64,000 nucleotides of DNA, from NCBI GenBank assembly GCA_944990035.1, contig CALYLX010000115.1, forward strand, positions 372,001 through 436,000, read 5' to 3'. A model generated the notes under the pieces. It worked only from the letters and a program-made list of their open reading frames with translations, ran no database searches and was not told the DNA's origin. Position numbers and translations under genes: made by a program. Of this stretch, positions 33,759 to 44,897 are shown piece by piece. The number at the start of each line of letters is the position of its first letter. The first letter of the stretch is position 1. The DNA comes from Clitopilus passeckerianus (Eukaryota > Basidiomycota > Agaricomycetes > Agaricales > Entolomataceae).

Positions 33759-34954
33759 ATGATGTTCTTCTCCAAGAACTGGAATCCGGAGGGTCTGGTA
33801 AATGTTACCCTTTTCTGTCGCCTTACTGAATGCACTAGTGGAGAAATCAGAACTGACCTATAAACGTTTTCTGACAGCACGCGTACATCACTGGTGGCAG
33901 TAATGGTCTTGGACTCTCCCTCGCAATTCTCCTCGTCAAGAAGGGTGCTCACGTATCCATTGTCGCACGGAACCAGAAGAGACTGGACGAGGCTCTAGAG
34001 AAGTTGGAGGCTGTGCGAGTGTCTCAGAAACAGGTCCTTCAAGCTTTCTCGTTCTCCCTCAACAATGCTGCGTCCTCCGCAGAGGCTTTGCAAGCAGTTT
34101 GCAAAGCACATGGAGGAAGTGTACCCGACGCTATATTTACGTGTGCAGGGAGCTCCAAGCCAATGTTCTTCGTCGAGATGACGGAACAGGACTTCAGCAA
34201 TGGAATGGTTAATGGGTATTGGGTGCAGGCATGGACCGCGTTCGTAAGTCCAATATTTGCGCAAATTCTGGGAATTGGCTCATTCCATTTGACCAGGCTG
34301 CGGCCAAGATGTACGCGAAACAAGGCAAGAAGGGAGGCAAGATCGTCTTTGTGTCGTCCACGCTGGGATACATGTCGTTCATTGGCTACTCATCCTACTC
34401 ACCCGCAAAACATGCTCTCAGAGGTGTTTTCATTGCCTTGCTCCCGCATCTTCTTTCGCTTACTCTCCTCCCCTTTTGACAGGTCTAGCCGATACTCTTG
34501 CCTCCGAACTGCAGCTGTACTCCACCGACATACACATCTTCTTCCCGCCTACGATGTACACACCCGGCTACGAGGAAGAGAACAAAACAAAGCCCAAAAT
34601 CACCCTTGAAATCGAGAGTACAGACGAAGGTCTGACTCCTGAAAACGCTGCACAAGCCATGCTGGCTGGCGTTGAGAGGGGCGAACGGCACATCACTGCA
34701 GACTTTATCACAAAGCTGTTCAGCGTGTCGACCAGAGGTGCAACACCCAGGAACAATTGGGTATGGGAGGGCCTACTTGATTTCGTCGCCTTCGTAAGTT
34801 TTGGTCCTGTCTCCTCCTTTCCTTCGAGTTCTGATGGAAGCACCTTCGTTCCCAGATCGCGATACCTGTCTGGAGGAGTTCGGTGGACAAAAAAGTTGTA
34901 GCTCATCGAGCAGAGCATCGGGAATACCTCAAGAGCTCGCGCTTCTTGAACTAG
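33759..34954 (+). CDS. TSC10: 3-ketodihydrosphingosine reductase
   Basis: Five exons (33759-33797, 33878-34243, 34297-34423, 34483-34793, 34856-34954) total 942 nt, giving 313 residues. It starts FFSKNWNPEGLHAYITGG; a second ATG three bases downstream is equally possible. It is a short-chain dehydrogenase: cofactor loop TGGSNGLG at residues 18-25, VSIVARNQKRLDEAL, VFVSSTLG with the catalytic serine, and YSPAK with Tyr about 169 and Lys about 173. These features and ELQLYSTDIHIFFPPTMYTP mark the sphingolipid enzyme that reduces 3-ketosphinganine to dihydrosphingosine at the ER with NADPH. The hydrophobic C-terminal stretch (LLDFVAFIAIPVW) probably anchors it to the ER membrane. Intact. Confidence 0.93.
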
Positions 34955-35219
34955 CCTATCTGGCGTGCTCCAGCACAAAAGGGACGATTACGTCTGGTTC
35001 AGCGAAACCATATTTAGATTACACCAAGATATACCTTGATACCCTAATGAAATCCGCCTTATGTCCCTCCTGCATATCAACGCTTTTATTTCGTTCGCGG
35101 ATTCATCTGGCAAACCTGTGGGCCGTAGGTTTATGCAGTCTTGGGGCTGAGAGGATTAGGTCATCCAGACAGAACTCCGTATCGCCCTTGATCGTTTGTG
35201 CACTGTTCTGTGTCGAGAA
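34955..35219. other. Intergenic
   Basis: Short gap between the reductase and the kinase pseudogene; nothing recognised. Confidence 0.4.
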
Positions 35220-37099
35220 ATGTCCGGATACGTCCTTTGCCTCAGTTTTTTCATCTATCCGTCTTTAACCATCAACCTACACAGATACATCTATTGGGCT
35301 ACTGAGGCGGGCTTGAGAATTCTCGACGTCGTTTTCTCATTTTCCCAAAGTCTCAGGCTAAACCGCTGGAAAAGACCTACCGACGTAGGTGCTCGTACTC
35401 ACTGGCTTTACCCAGTCACTGAAGTTCATATATCCGAAGGCTGTCGAAGCTCCACCTGTATTTCCTGATCTGAAAGCACGCAGAAGATAGGGGCCTCTAC
35501 CTGACGCCAATGGTAGGCTCTTCAGATCTTCTCCAACGACGGTGGCAAAATTCGGCCACATGTGGGACGAGGTTCTTGCAGAGTCACTCGCGATGCAAGC
35601 CGCATCGGAGCAGACCTCTATCCTGATACCCAAAGCGCACCGTGTTAGCAAGGTGGACGACGGTGGTGCATTCCAAGGCGTCATTGTCATGCAATACATT
35701 CCAAACGCGCGCACTCTTGAAAACTGTTGGGATTCCCTTTCATTGCGGCGCAAATTTGTCGTCTTCATGACACTCAGGTCGTACGTACGACAGTTGAGGC
35801 ATGTCAAACATCCCAATTCCGGTCGACCAGGTCCTTTGGGTCCAAACCCCTCTTGTGCCGAGGCATGTCATTCAGCCCCGAATTCCAAAAACGCTTTCCT
35901 AGCCACGGAGACTTCGTAGAATGGTTTCAAACCTTGCATCGGCGTTGCGACGCAATGCGAACGGATGGAGAAGCTCCCTTACCACCTTTCCCAGAACTCC
36001 TGCCCCTAGTATTCACTCATAACGATTTGAATTTAAGAAACGTTGAAGAGGTAAGTGCCGGGTCTGTAATTTAGCGAAGATCGAACTAATCCGACTCCAC
36101 CAATTAACAAACTCAAAACTAACGACTTCGAGTTCGTGGGCCTCGTGTAGATAGCACTCTTAGACACCGAAATACCCTTAGGTAGCGATGTAAATGTGTG
36201 TGTATGTGTAAAATTGAATATATTTCAACTTTGAATCCCTCAGTAATCAAATGATCACAAAACTAATATAAGTCTCGCAATCGAAGGCTTCGCACAGTCG
36301 CAAATCTAAGTAACACACCCGCAGTTGTGATACCGAATCTGGGCTATCGAATACTTGACTTCTGCACAATGTACTAGCTACAACTTTTATACTACAAAGA
36401 ACTACGCACAGACCATGTAAATTTTAAGATCTTGGCATTCGGCAACTTCGGCGGCCTTCTTTATATGTTAGGAAAGGTGCGGGAATGGTTTATGAGAGGT
36501 CCAGAATGACGTGCTCTCGAAAACTTGGAAAAACATTCAAAGTTCCGGCGTTGAAAGTAGACGCGATGGACTTTGCCGGTCAGTCCGTGAAGTTGAATGA
36601 TCTCCGATGCGTAGCCGGACGAATGGCGTGATGACCATCAGTCGGACTTCGGAATTCATCAGAATGCGTCAATCTCGACAATGTTCTTTGACTTTGTCGG
36701 AATTGTTCTGCATTTTAATGATATCCGTTCTCTTTCAAACCACTCATAGTAGGTAGGTAGACATCGTATGTATTTATTAAAATCATAAAATTTCAATAAA
36801 TATCGGGTATACTCGGCAGCAGCCGTGTCAACGTACTACTAGACGAGGAAAATCAAGTCTGGCTAATTGACTGGGGGTTCGCAGGCTTCTACCCGCGATT
36901 CTTCGAATATACCAGCATGCGAGGGGCCTCTGCGAACTTCTGCTTCCCCCTGTCATTCGAATCACTGATTAAGTACATTGCTTACCCGGACGAAGTTGCA
37001 TGGAGATGGGTTAACACCTGTGTTTACGGATTTGGGTACAATGGGGCGGGTCTCAGGAAGGAACTTGAACTTGAAAAAGCCCGGAAGAAAAGGGCTTAA
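35220..37099 (+). pseudogene. APH-like kinase, copy 1, split by an insertion
   Basis: Close paralogue of the intact gene at 37380-38444. Four lesions are visible. The first intron's donor is changed (ATGTCCGGATACGT, against ATGGCCAG|GTATGT in copy 2). A TAG interrupts the third exon (LKARRR then stop). One base is missing near 35853, which shifts the frame after RPGPLGPNP. A 787-bp insertion (36044-36830) separates FTHNDLNLRNV from LLDEENQVWLIDWGFAGFYP. The pieces on either side match copy 2 well (ESLAMQAASEQTSILIP; FFEYTSMRGASANFCFPLSF). The end, 37099, is a normal stop. Not expected to be functional. Confidence 0.85.
36044..36830. mobile_element. 787-bp TG...CA insertion, probable solo LTR
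   Basis: Comparison with the intact paralogue shows a block inserted inside the kinase catalytic loop. It begins TGAAGAGG and ends GTGTCA, and is flanked by a direct ACGT duplication (36040-36043 and 36831-36834; AACGT if the edge is read one base wider). TG...CA ends with a 4-5 bp target duplication are typical of retrotransposon long terminal repeats. The interior is AT-rich without an open reading frame of note. A solo LTR is the best reading; another element type is possible. Confidence 0.7.
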
Positions 37100-37379
37100 A
37101 AAGGGTCATGCAGATTCAAATGTTCACGATCGGACGGGGTTATAAGAGAGTATATCCGCGCATGTATATTTTGGTAATACTTCAAAGCTCTAGCGTTAGC
37201 TGTATCTGCTGGGATGTATTTATCGACGGAGGGTTCTGGGTCGAACCTTGGGATAAGTCAATCCTGATTCAGAGCATCTAATCTTATCGCTGCGGATCAA
37301 AGTCTTGTCGGATCTGGGTTCAGTGGAGGGGCAATTTTTGGAGGGAGGCCCTCTATTCATTTGACTAGTGTATTCGGAA

Positions 37380-38444
37380 ATGGCCAGGTATGTCTCTCCT
37401 TTGCCTCAGGTTATAGTCTATAACTAAATATACTCAGGTGTGCATATTGGAGTGCTGAGATGATCCTACGGATCTTCGATGTCATCTTCTCACTATACCA
37501 AAGACTGAGCCGTTCAAGGACGCCGCCAACCGTGAGTGCTTGCGACCTTGGCTTCTTTCAGCTGGAGAAACTCAAGTCGTTTGAAGGCTGCTGAAGATCA
37601 ACATCAATTTTCTGACCTAGAAGTCCTCTACGAATCGGAACCTCTCCCTGACGCCAATGACAGAGTTTTCCAGGTTTCCTCGATGACGGTGGCCAAGTTC
37701 GGCTACACCTGGGATGAGGTGCTCGCCGAGTCACTCGCAATGCAGGTTGTTTCAGACCAAACCTCAGTTTTGATACCGGAGGTCCGCCACACTCGGAAGG
37801 TGGACGATGACAGCGAATTTTGCGGCGTTATCGTCATGCAATACATGCCAAACGCACGCACTCTTGAAAACTGTTGGGATTCCCTCTCATTCTGGCGCAA
37901 ATTTATGGTTTTCATGACACTCAGGTCTTACGTGCGGCAGTTGAGGTATATCAAATATCCCAATTCCGATCGACCTGGACCGCTGGGTCCCAACCCCCTC
38001 TGGTGTCAGGGTATGACGTTCAGTCCCGAAATTCGAGAGCAATTTCCCACTCATGAAGACCTCGTCGAATGGTTCAAAGAATCGCATCGTCGTTGCCTTG
38101 CAGTGCGATCGGAGGGAACAAAATCCATACCACCCCTTCCACAACTTTCACCCCTCGTGTTTACCCACAACGACATCAATCTTCGAAACATACTATTGGA
38201 TGAACAGGATCAGGTCTGGCTGATCGACTGGGGCTTCGCCGGCTTCTATCCGCCGTTTTTTGAATATACGAGCATGCGAGGCGCTTCTGCGAACTTCAGC
38301 TTTCCATTGTCATTCGAAGCGCTGATTAGGTACATAGCTTACCCTGACGACGCCGCTTGGAAATGGGTGAATGATTGTGTTTACGCCTTCGAGTGGATAG
38401 GGGCTCGTCTTAGAAAGGACCTCGAACGGAAGAAAGGGATTTAG
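37380..38444 (+). CDS. Aminoglycoside-phosphotransferase-like kinase, copy 2
   Basis: Three exons (37380-37387, 37438-37531, 37587-38444) total 960 nt, giving 319 residues. The first exon codes only MA and part of the next codon; its existence is supported by the matching layout in copy 1. The protein has the APH/choline-kinase fold signatures: VAKFG on the N-lobe, GVIVMQYMPNARTLENCW in the hinge, the catalytic loop FTHNDINLRNILLD (Asp and Asn present) and the metal-binding LIDWGFAGFYP. Fungi have many such genes; the substrate is unknown and resistance to aminoglycosides should not be assumed. It lacks a signal peptide, so it is probably cytosolic. Intact, unlike its upstream twin. Confidence 0.85.
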
Positions 38445-38832
38445 GTGGTCCCGAAATGGAATATTCTTGCATATATTCTGCAGCCTGATCGCAGCATAAG
38501 TGAATTTGATGCAGTTCATGAGGCGTAACTGTAAGAAGCAAACATAAATGCTGTGGTTTAGGCTACAGTATGACTGGTTAAACAATGCACTGTATTTTTG
38601 TTGGAGATTTCGCATCATAATAGTGCTATCCAAGCTGAAGGGTAGTTGCCATAATGGCTTAAAGTTCGATTGGAAATAATCTGCCTGTGACTACTCACGA
38701 TATCCTGGCCGAGGCACATGAAGTGGTGAATATGACTTGGATCCAGATACAGATTACGAGCAATAGCTAGAATCACAGCATTATAGATTAAATAGGCCTG
38801 TGGGTACTACACGAAAGCATGACAACTTTTTT
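38445..38832. other. Intergenic, convergent 3' ends
   Basis: Gap between the 3' ends of the plus-strand kinase and the minus-strand VPS10 gene. Nothing recognised. Confidence 0.45.
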
Positions 38833-41800
38833 CTACTCCTCGTCCTCAAACCGCAGGACCTGTGCATCTTCATCCACTGGTAGATCACGGTACCCTCTTC
38901 TCGTGCGGTATCCCATGTTGTCAAACTTCGATGTAACCCACTCCCATGCAATCCCAGCAACGCCAATAAGGAACCAGGGAACGGACGCCAAAGTTGCAAG
39001 CACCCCTGAATCGCCGAAGGACGTTCGTGACTCTCCTGGCAGGCGAATGGTTCTGGATAAATTACTTGATTAGCATCAAAATCGATGGAAGCGTGTGACC
39101 TTACTCACCCTCTCGCAAGGCCGCTCCTGCGGTAATACCAGTATGCAATGAGAGCCGTGAAACCGAATGGTAGCACCAGAACAAAGATCCAGAAGAGGAA
39201 GCCCTTGCTTCCGAAGCCTGGGCAACGGTGACGAGCGCCTTGATGGAGATTCAAGCCGCCTTCGCAGCTAGAGTATGGAATCAAGCGATACGCTGTTCGC
39301 TCATACCAATACTCCTCGCCATTCTTGCACGAATCGTCGTCTGGTCGGGGTTTGGTCCCAGTTACGAGAACGCAGTTGTCATCCTCGTCTTTGACGTGAT
39401 TGTATTCACTAATGGTTGGTAACGTCAGTTCGTGCACGACATACTGAGCTGAAGTTTGCTCACCATTCAAAGTCGACCTTTGCACACGGACAGTTGGACT
39501 TTATCTTCTCAGCAACCTTCTCTTGATCGCCCACCACGCAGTTGGCGTCACGAGTGCGACGGTGGTACAGTGTCTGGATATCGTGTAAGTTTCATAACTA
39601 TAGTTGTAGTACGCCAGTAGAAGTCGTACTTGTCGTCCAAACAGGCAACGCTCGGAGCGCTCTTCGCTGGGGCTCCACAGTTCGAAGTCATCATGTTCAG
39701 GATCTTCGGGGTCGAGGACACCTGCGGAAGAGAAAGTAAGCCACCGGACAAAACAATGAGAATAAAACATACACTTCTTGTTGGTAAGAGCAGAGAAATC
39801 AATGTGTACAGCAACGGTGCCAGGATCACGCTGGTGGGTTCCGAACAGGATGAACCGCCTGCTGGTATCGGAAGGAACGGTCACGAGGTATCGTACCCGA
39901 ATCTTGTCATCGGTGAATTTGTACTCGCGCCAGGTCTTGCCCTCGTCGGTACTGAACAGAACATGATCGGTAGGTTCTTCGTCGTTGGCCATGATGAGGA
40001 CGGATCCGGAGTCTCCGAACTCCCACAGATGGGCATCTTTGTGAACTTCCTCCCAGGTGAAGCCACCATCTCGGCTGAGGAAGGTGTCGCAGTCCTTGTA
40101 GGGAGCCAGGTGCTCGCCAACGTTGCCAACAGCCATAAGGACCCCAACGATGGAGGGACTGCTGTAGGTAGCCCTAGGATCGATACGTTCAGTGTAGCCA
40201 TGAACGTGGAGTGCGCATTTCTATGACGGAGGGTCAGCATGTGATGCTATAGGAAAGGACCACACTTACGACACCAGTACACTTGTAAGCATTCCCTTGA
40301 GAATCCACCTTGGGCGGGTTCAGCGTCTTCCAATTACTGCCATCGTTATGGGTAATGCGACTCTGTAAGGTCTTGCGTCCAGTCAAAGCTGCCTCATTGG
40401 GGTTTGCAACAACATTGATTAAAGCAATGCCGTCCAGCCCGATCATCTTCTCAAAGTCGACATAGCCCCGCTCGTCCCGGTTGACATTGTCAATAGAGAG
40501 GCCGAAGTATGTACCGTTCGAGTTGGACTTGAGGATCGTTCCCCAGTAGGGTGCCCTAGGTGGCTCGGAGGTCGTCATGTGCATGAACAACGACTTGGTC
40601 GTGGATTCCAAAACGGTGTATGCCTGTCGTCCCAGTGTGAGCTCGGAATCCTGCTGCAGCAAAGAGAATTCATACGTGGGTCTCGGGGCTCAAGCCAGGT
40701 GGGAATTGCCCAGTGGCAAACCTAGTACCATCAAGAGAAACCTGGAGTTCCAGGGTCCTTCCACCATTGGGGCTCTATCGCAACATGTTAGCAACCTCCT
40801 CACACATCCTAGGTAGAGGAGTTTAACATACTGAAGCAACGACCAAAAACTCCGAAAACTTCGCAAACCCAACAACCTGGTCGAAAATCTTCCTCTTCTT
40901 CTCATAAAAATTGCCTCCAACAACCAACTCCAGCGGATTCGTCCCCTCATCGAACTCCCGCTGGTTCCCCTTCTTATCCCTGAAACTCTCGCAGATGATC
41001 TCATTCGGGTCAGCTTCCAACTCCCTGTCCTTCGCCCATGCGCAGTTCCGGACGTAGCTGTCCACCTTGTACCAGTTCCTTCCGTTGTCTCTCGAGTACT
41101 GAGCTTCAGCGTGGCAGTTGTCGGATCCAAGACCACAGTCCCTGTTGCCAGTCCAGATGATGTTATCCGACCGAGGGTGGAATCTGAGCGCCTGGGCGCC
41201 GAAGGAGTTGGGTGGGGTGGGTGTCTCGAGGTTGTTCCAGCTACGACCGGTGTCTGTGGTGAACCAGTACTCATTCGTGTCAGTGATGAGGTATGCGCGG
41301 TCCGTGGCATATTTGTGGTGGTAGAACCCAAGGAAGCGATGTTTGGGGAGGAGTTGTTTCCACGAGTAACCTTCATTGCTGGATTGCCAGATGGTATGGT
41401 CAACGAGACGGACAAGGATGGTCTGTTAGGTAGCGAGTAAGCTATCAATTCTCGAGAGAACGGCAGCGAGGTGCATACCTTTGACTCCTTGAAATAAGCA
41501 TGTTGTGCAATCTGATGCTTGAATTGGAACTACACAGGTCATTAGCATACATTCAGTTTGCGTGAACGGGAATGACCCACAGTCTGATGGATGATCTCGC
41601 CCTCCTGAGGAGCAGCCTCCTTACACGGTTTGTCAACCTTCTTGTCCTTCTCCTTGCCTCCAACGCAGGTATTGCCGGGGATCTTCCTGAACCCAGACGA
41701 GCCCTGGTAATGGTCGCTGAGCTCGACACAGACGTTTGCAGGGATGGGTTCCGGCCCGACGGGTACACATTCATCACCGTGGCGGACATAGTTGTAGTCA

Positions 41801-44154
41801 CTACATGCTGGGGTTAGCAAACCGCAGTTAAGGTGTGAGGAATAAATGCATACCACTCATAATCCACATCCTTACATTCACAGTTATCCTCATGGACGAC
41901 GGGGTCGGTATACTTCTCTCCGACATAGCAATCCACATTCGTCTTTCTTCTCTTATACCATTGCTAAAATTAAACAAAAAAGGGACCAAATCAACTTCCA
42001 ACTTCCTATTTCTCATTCACAGAAAACAAAAACGAACCTTATGCCCCATCAGACACTCATCCCCTGACCCACCATGCCGGGCATACCACTTCTCAAAATC
42101 GCCCTCCTCGCACTTCTTCGACCTCGTTTCGGAGAAATCAAGGGAAATAACAACGATTGGACCTATATCCTTCGTCCTGTCCTTCCTTGACACCACTCCA
42201 ACGAGGAGGAACTTCTGGGATGTCGAGTCTGGAAGCGTGAGCAGGGCACGAGCGCGGAGCTTGACGCCAAGATCATGCGAGTGCCTATTAAGACGACGAA
42301 AGGAAATCAGTTTATGTTGTTCAAGGTGGAAAACGGTAAAGAAACTAACCAATCCTTCCCCAGGTTCAACGAATACCGAACCTTATCCACCCCCTCCTCA
42401 TCATTCACAACCACCAAAATACTCCCCGAATCTCCAAACTCATACTTATGCGCGTCCCGCCTCACCATCGTCCACGTCACACCCGCGTCCGTGCTCAGGA
42501 AGGTATCGCACTCTTCGTACGGGGCGAGGTTGGGGCCGATGGACCCGACGCCCATGACGAACCCAGGGGCGGGGGAGGAGAAGATTCGGCCGTAGTTGTG
42601 TGGGTTGGTGACGGAGTGGAAGTGTAGGGAGCATTCAGAGGTGTCGGCTGGGTCGCAGTGGATGCGTTTGCCGTCGCTGTCGTATGCAGGTGGGCGGATG
42701 GGGAGCCAGTTGCTACCTATTTCGGGAGTAAACATCTTGGGATACTGGTGAAAAGGCAGGAAAGAACTAACCATCATCGAAGGTGATAACACTCCTCAAC
42801 TGCTTCTCCGACCTATGTGCCTCCACATCTTTCGCATTTGCGACCACATTCGCAATACCAACCCCCTCAACACCATACACCTTCTCGAAATCCACGAAAC
42901 CGTACGTATTCCGGTTGGTATCCTTCAAACTCTCAACAAAGTACGTCCCGTTGCTGTTACTCGTGAACAGCGTCCCAATCGCGCCCTGGTCTTGCAGCAT
43001 CACGTCTACCGCCATAGAGTACGTCGTCGACTCCAATAGCGTATACGCGTTCTCTCGGAGCTTCGCAGAGGAAGCATGCGGGAACTGGGCCTTAGCCCAC
43101 GCCTTGGTGTCTGTCGAGACATACAACATCATCTCCCCGTCTCGGCTCGCCATATCCTTCAACGCAACAACTGCGTACTTGCTCACAATCGCGAACGCGA
43201 TGACGCCTTTGGCGTTCTTTCCAATCCCCAGCTCCTCGACTTTGTGGTCAGATTTGAAAAAGTCGGTGGAGGAGAAGAGGCGGGAGGAGGCGAGGGAGTG
43301 CGAGCCGGTGGTGGTGGAGGTGTCGAAGGCGACGCAGTAGATGAGGTCGTCGTGGGCTTCATGTTTGAACTCCTTGCTGCTGTGCGCAAAGACGCACCTA
43401 GAGGTGTCTTTGAGGAGGAGTTGGGGTGTGTCGGCAAAGGCGTCTTTAGTTATGTATGTCTGTTCCAAGTTGGTTAGTGATAGATAAATATGAAACTATA
43501 AAGGTGAGCTGACCTCGTCGTGGCACACTTGATTCCATCCCCGTCCTTTGCAGGATGTTCCTTGGTAGAGGATATACCCAAACTTGGACTCCTTCGCGTG
43601 GAAGGAGAGGGGCATGGGCGTCATTGCAACGGGGATAGGCATCTCGAAGTGTCTCCATGTCTTTCCCCTGTCTTCAGTCCGGTAGTGCTTGGTTCCACCC
43701 GTGAGTGCAAATGCCTATAATACAGATAACGTGTCAGGTGTCATTCCGACAGTCAAAACCAAGCAAACAGGCAAAGAACGGACAATATGTTGGCCATGTC
43801 GAGAGAAAATGACTCACGTAGCGGTTGTCGAAAGGATGCTCAATGACCATAGTCACCTCCCTTGAAGGTACACCATCGGCCTCTTTCCAGGTCTTTCCTT
43901 CATCCTGCGAGACATAAACCGTCCCGTCCATTGAATCATGATATATTACGCTCTGCCAGACCACAAATCAGTAACTTCCCTAACCAAAATCTTCACATTT
44001 CACAGAAACGCACCTCTGTGTCATCGAAAAAGAACAGCCTTGCCGGTGAATTTTTGAAAGAAGTAATCGAGCTCTTAGGCTTCTTGTCCTGAGCTCCAGC
44101 TAGGCTGAGGTAGCATAGAATAGAATAGACCAAAATGAATGGCCGTATGATCAT
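38833..44154 (-). CDS. VPS10: VPS10 vacuolar sorting receptor (sortilin family)
   Basis: Minus-strand gene of about 16 exons from the ATG at 44154-44152 to TAG at 38835-38833; I estimate about 1,480 residues. The N-terminus has a signal peptide ([16 protein letters not shown]). Two tandem VPS10 ten-bladed propellers follow, with BNR-type repeats ([51 protein letters not shown]), each closed by a cysteine-rich 10CC module ([31 protein letters not shown]). The C-terminus has a membrane helix ([20 protein letters not shown]), then YRRSGLARG and the tail [19 protein letters not shown]. It cycles between trans-Golgi and endosome carrying carboxypeptidase Y-type cargo to the vacuole. Most introns are about 50-80 nt. 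Intact as far as I traced it. Confidence 0.93.
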
Positions 44155-44434
44155 GTTGGCAGTTTAGCTTGAAGCCACGTCGCCCAATGTGCCGCAGCTG
44201 TGGCTTGTTGGTGATGATTATAGAGGGGACTTCTGGCACAGCCACGAAAGTTGTTCCTGTTCATCAACTTTCCGATTTCACCGCTAACGACAACCGCTGC
44301 CAAGGCCGTAATGCGAACTGTTGGCCGTGAAACGCCAGGGCTTTTGCAGATGGGTGATTCATGAGGATTAGAAGTGAGAGTGCTTCTGAAGCAGAGAGCA
44401 TGAGGAAGGATATATGCGAGGGTGACGGAAGAAC
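44155..44434. other. Intergenic, VPS10 promoter side
   Basis: Presumed 5' region of the minus-strand VPS10 gene. No distinct motif recognised. Confidence 0.4.
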
Positions 44435-44644
44435 CTAGAATCGGATAAACTGGACATCCAGGTAGTAACCGGCTTCCACTGCTGTATCCTGCTTTCCTGC
44501 CTGTTCGGCCAGTAACTCCGATGAAATTCCTGGAACAACAATGGCCACTTTGAAGAGATGGCAGGCCATCATTCCATGTATCAACTCGCCGGTCATCACC
44601 TCACTCTTTCGCCCAACCCCTTCGTATCCGCCTCGACCGGGCAC
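44435..44644 (-). pseudogene. Possible relic of a NACHT-gene 3' exon
   Basis: A minus frame ends at 44435 with a pattern like the last exon of the adjacent NACHT gene. ELIHGMMACHLFKVAIV resembles RYDGIIAEEITFQILR, and AGYYLDVQFIRF resembles FGWYLEYNF, in the same order and similar spacing. There is no upstream gene body, so it would be a leftover exon from a duplicated tail. The similarity is weak and judged by eye only. Confidence 0.35.
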
Positions 44645-44897
44645 GCTTTACATCCTCGACATCTTCCAAACTTCGAGCACCGTAATATTAAATGAACTGG
44701 ATGTCCACATATTTACTACCGTCTAGGTTGTGTCCTCTAGCTGATACTTCTCAGTGAGATACGAGAGCGCCATATAGTGGTATTCGGGGGAATATGGGTA
44801 TGGGGATGCTGACGGGAAAGTTGGGCACCATGCTGCATGATCTAATGAAAGCGGTTTCTGTCTATCCTCAGACTTAGAAGGGAATGAGAATGAGATA

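Noticed and set aside
33590..33952. Minus-strand 120-codon ORF over the reductase 5' end
   Set aside because: Shadow of the plus-strand KDSR exons; no features of its own.
37500..37600. A 30-nt intron in the APH-like kinase
   Set aside because: It breaks the frame in copy 2; a 55-nt intron ending TTGAAG keeps the frame and aligns with copy 1.
35220..38444. Aminoglycoside resistance genes
   Set aside because: Only the fold is shared; fungal APH-like proteins are a large family of unknown substrates and there is no evidence for drug modification.
40600..40720. A possible 22-nt micro-intron in VPS10 (GTATGA...CTGCAG)
   Set aside because: The same donor with a later acceptor (GACGACAG) gives a normal 50-nt intron and restores the family consensus ETH|AYTVLES.
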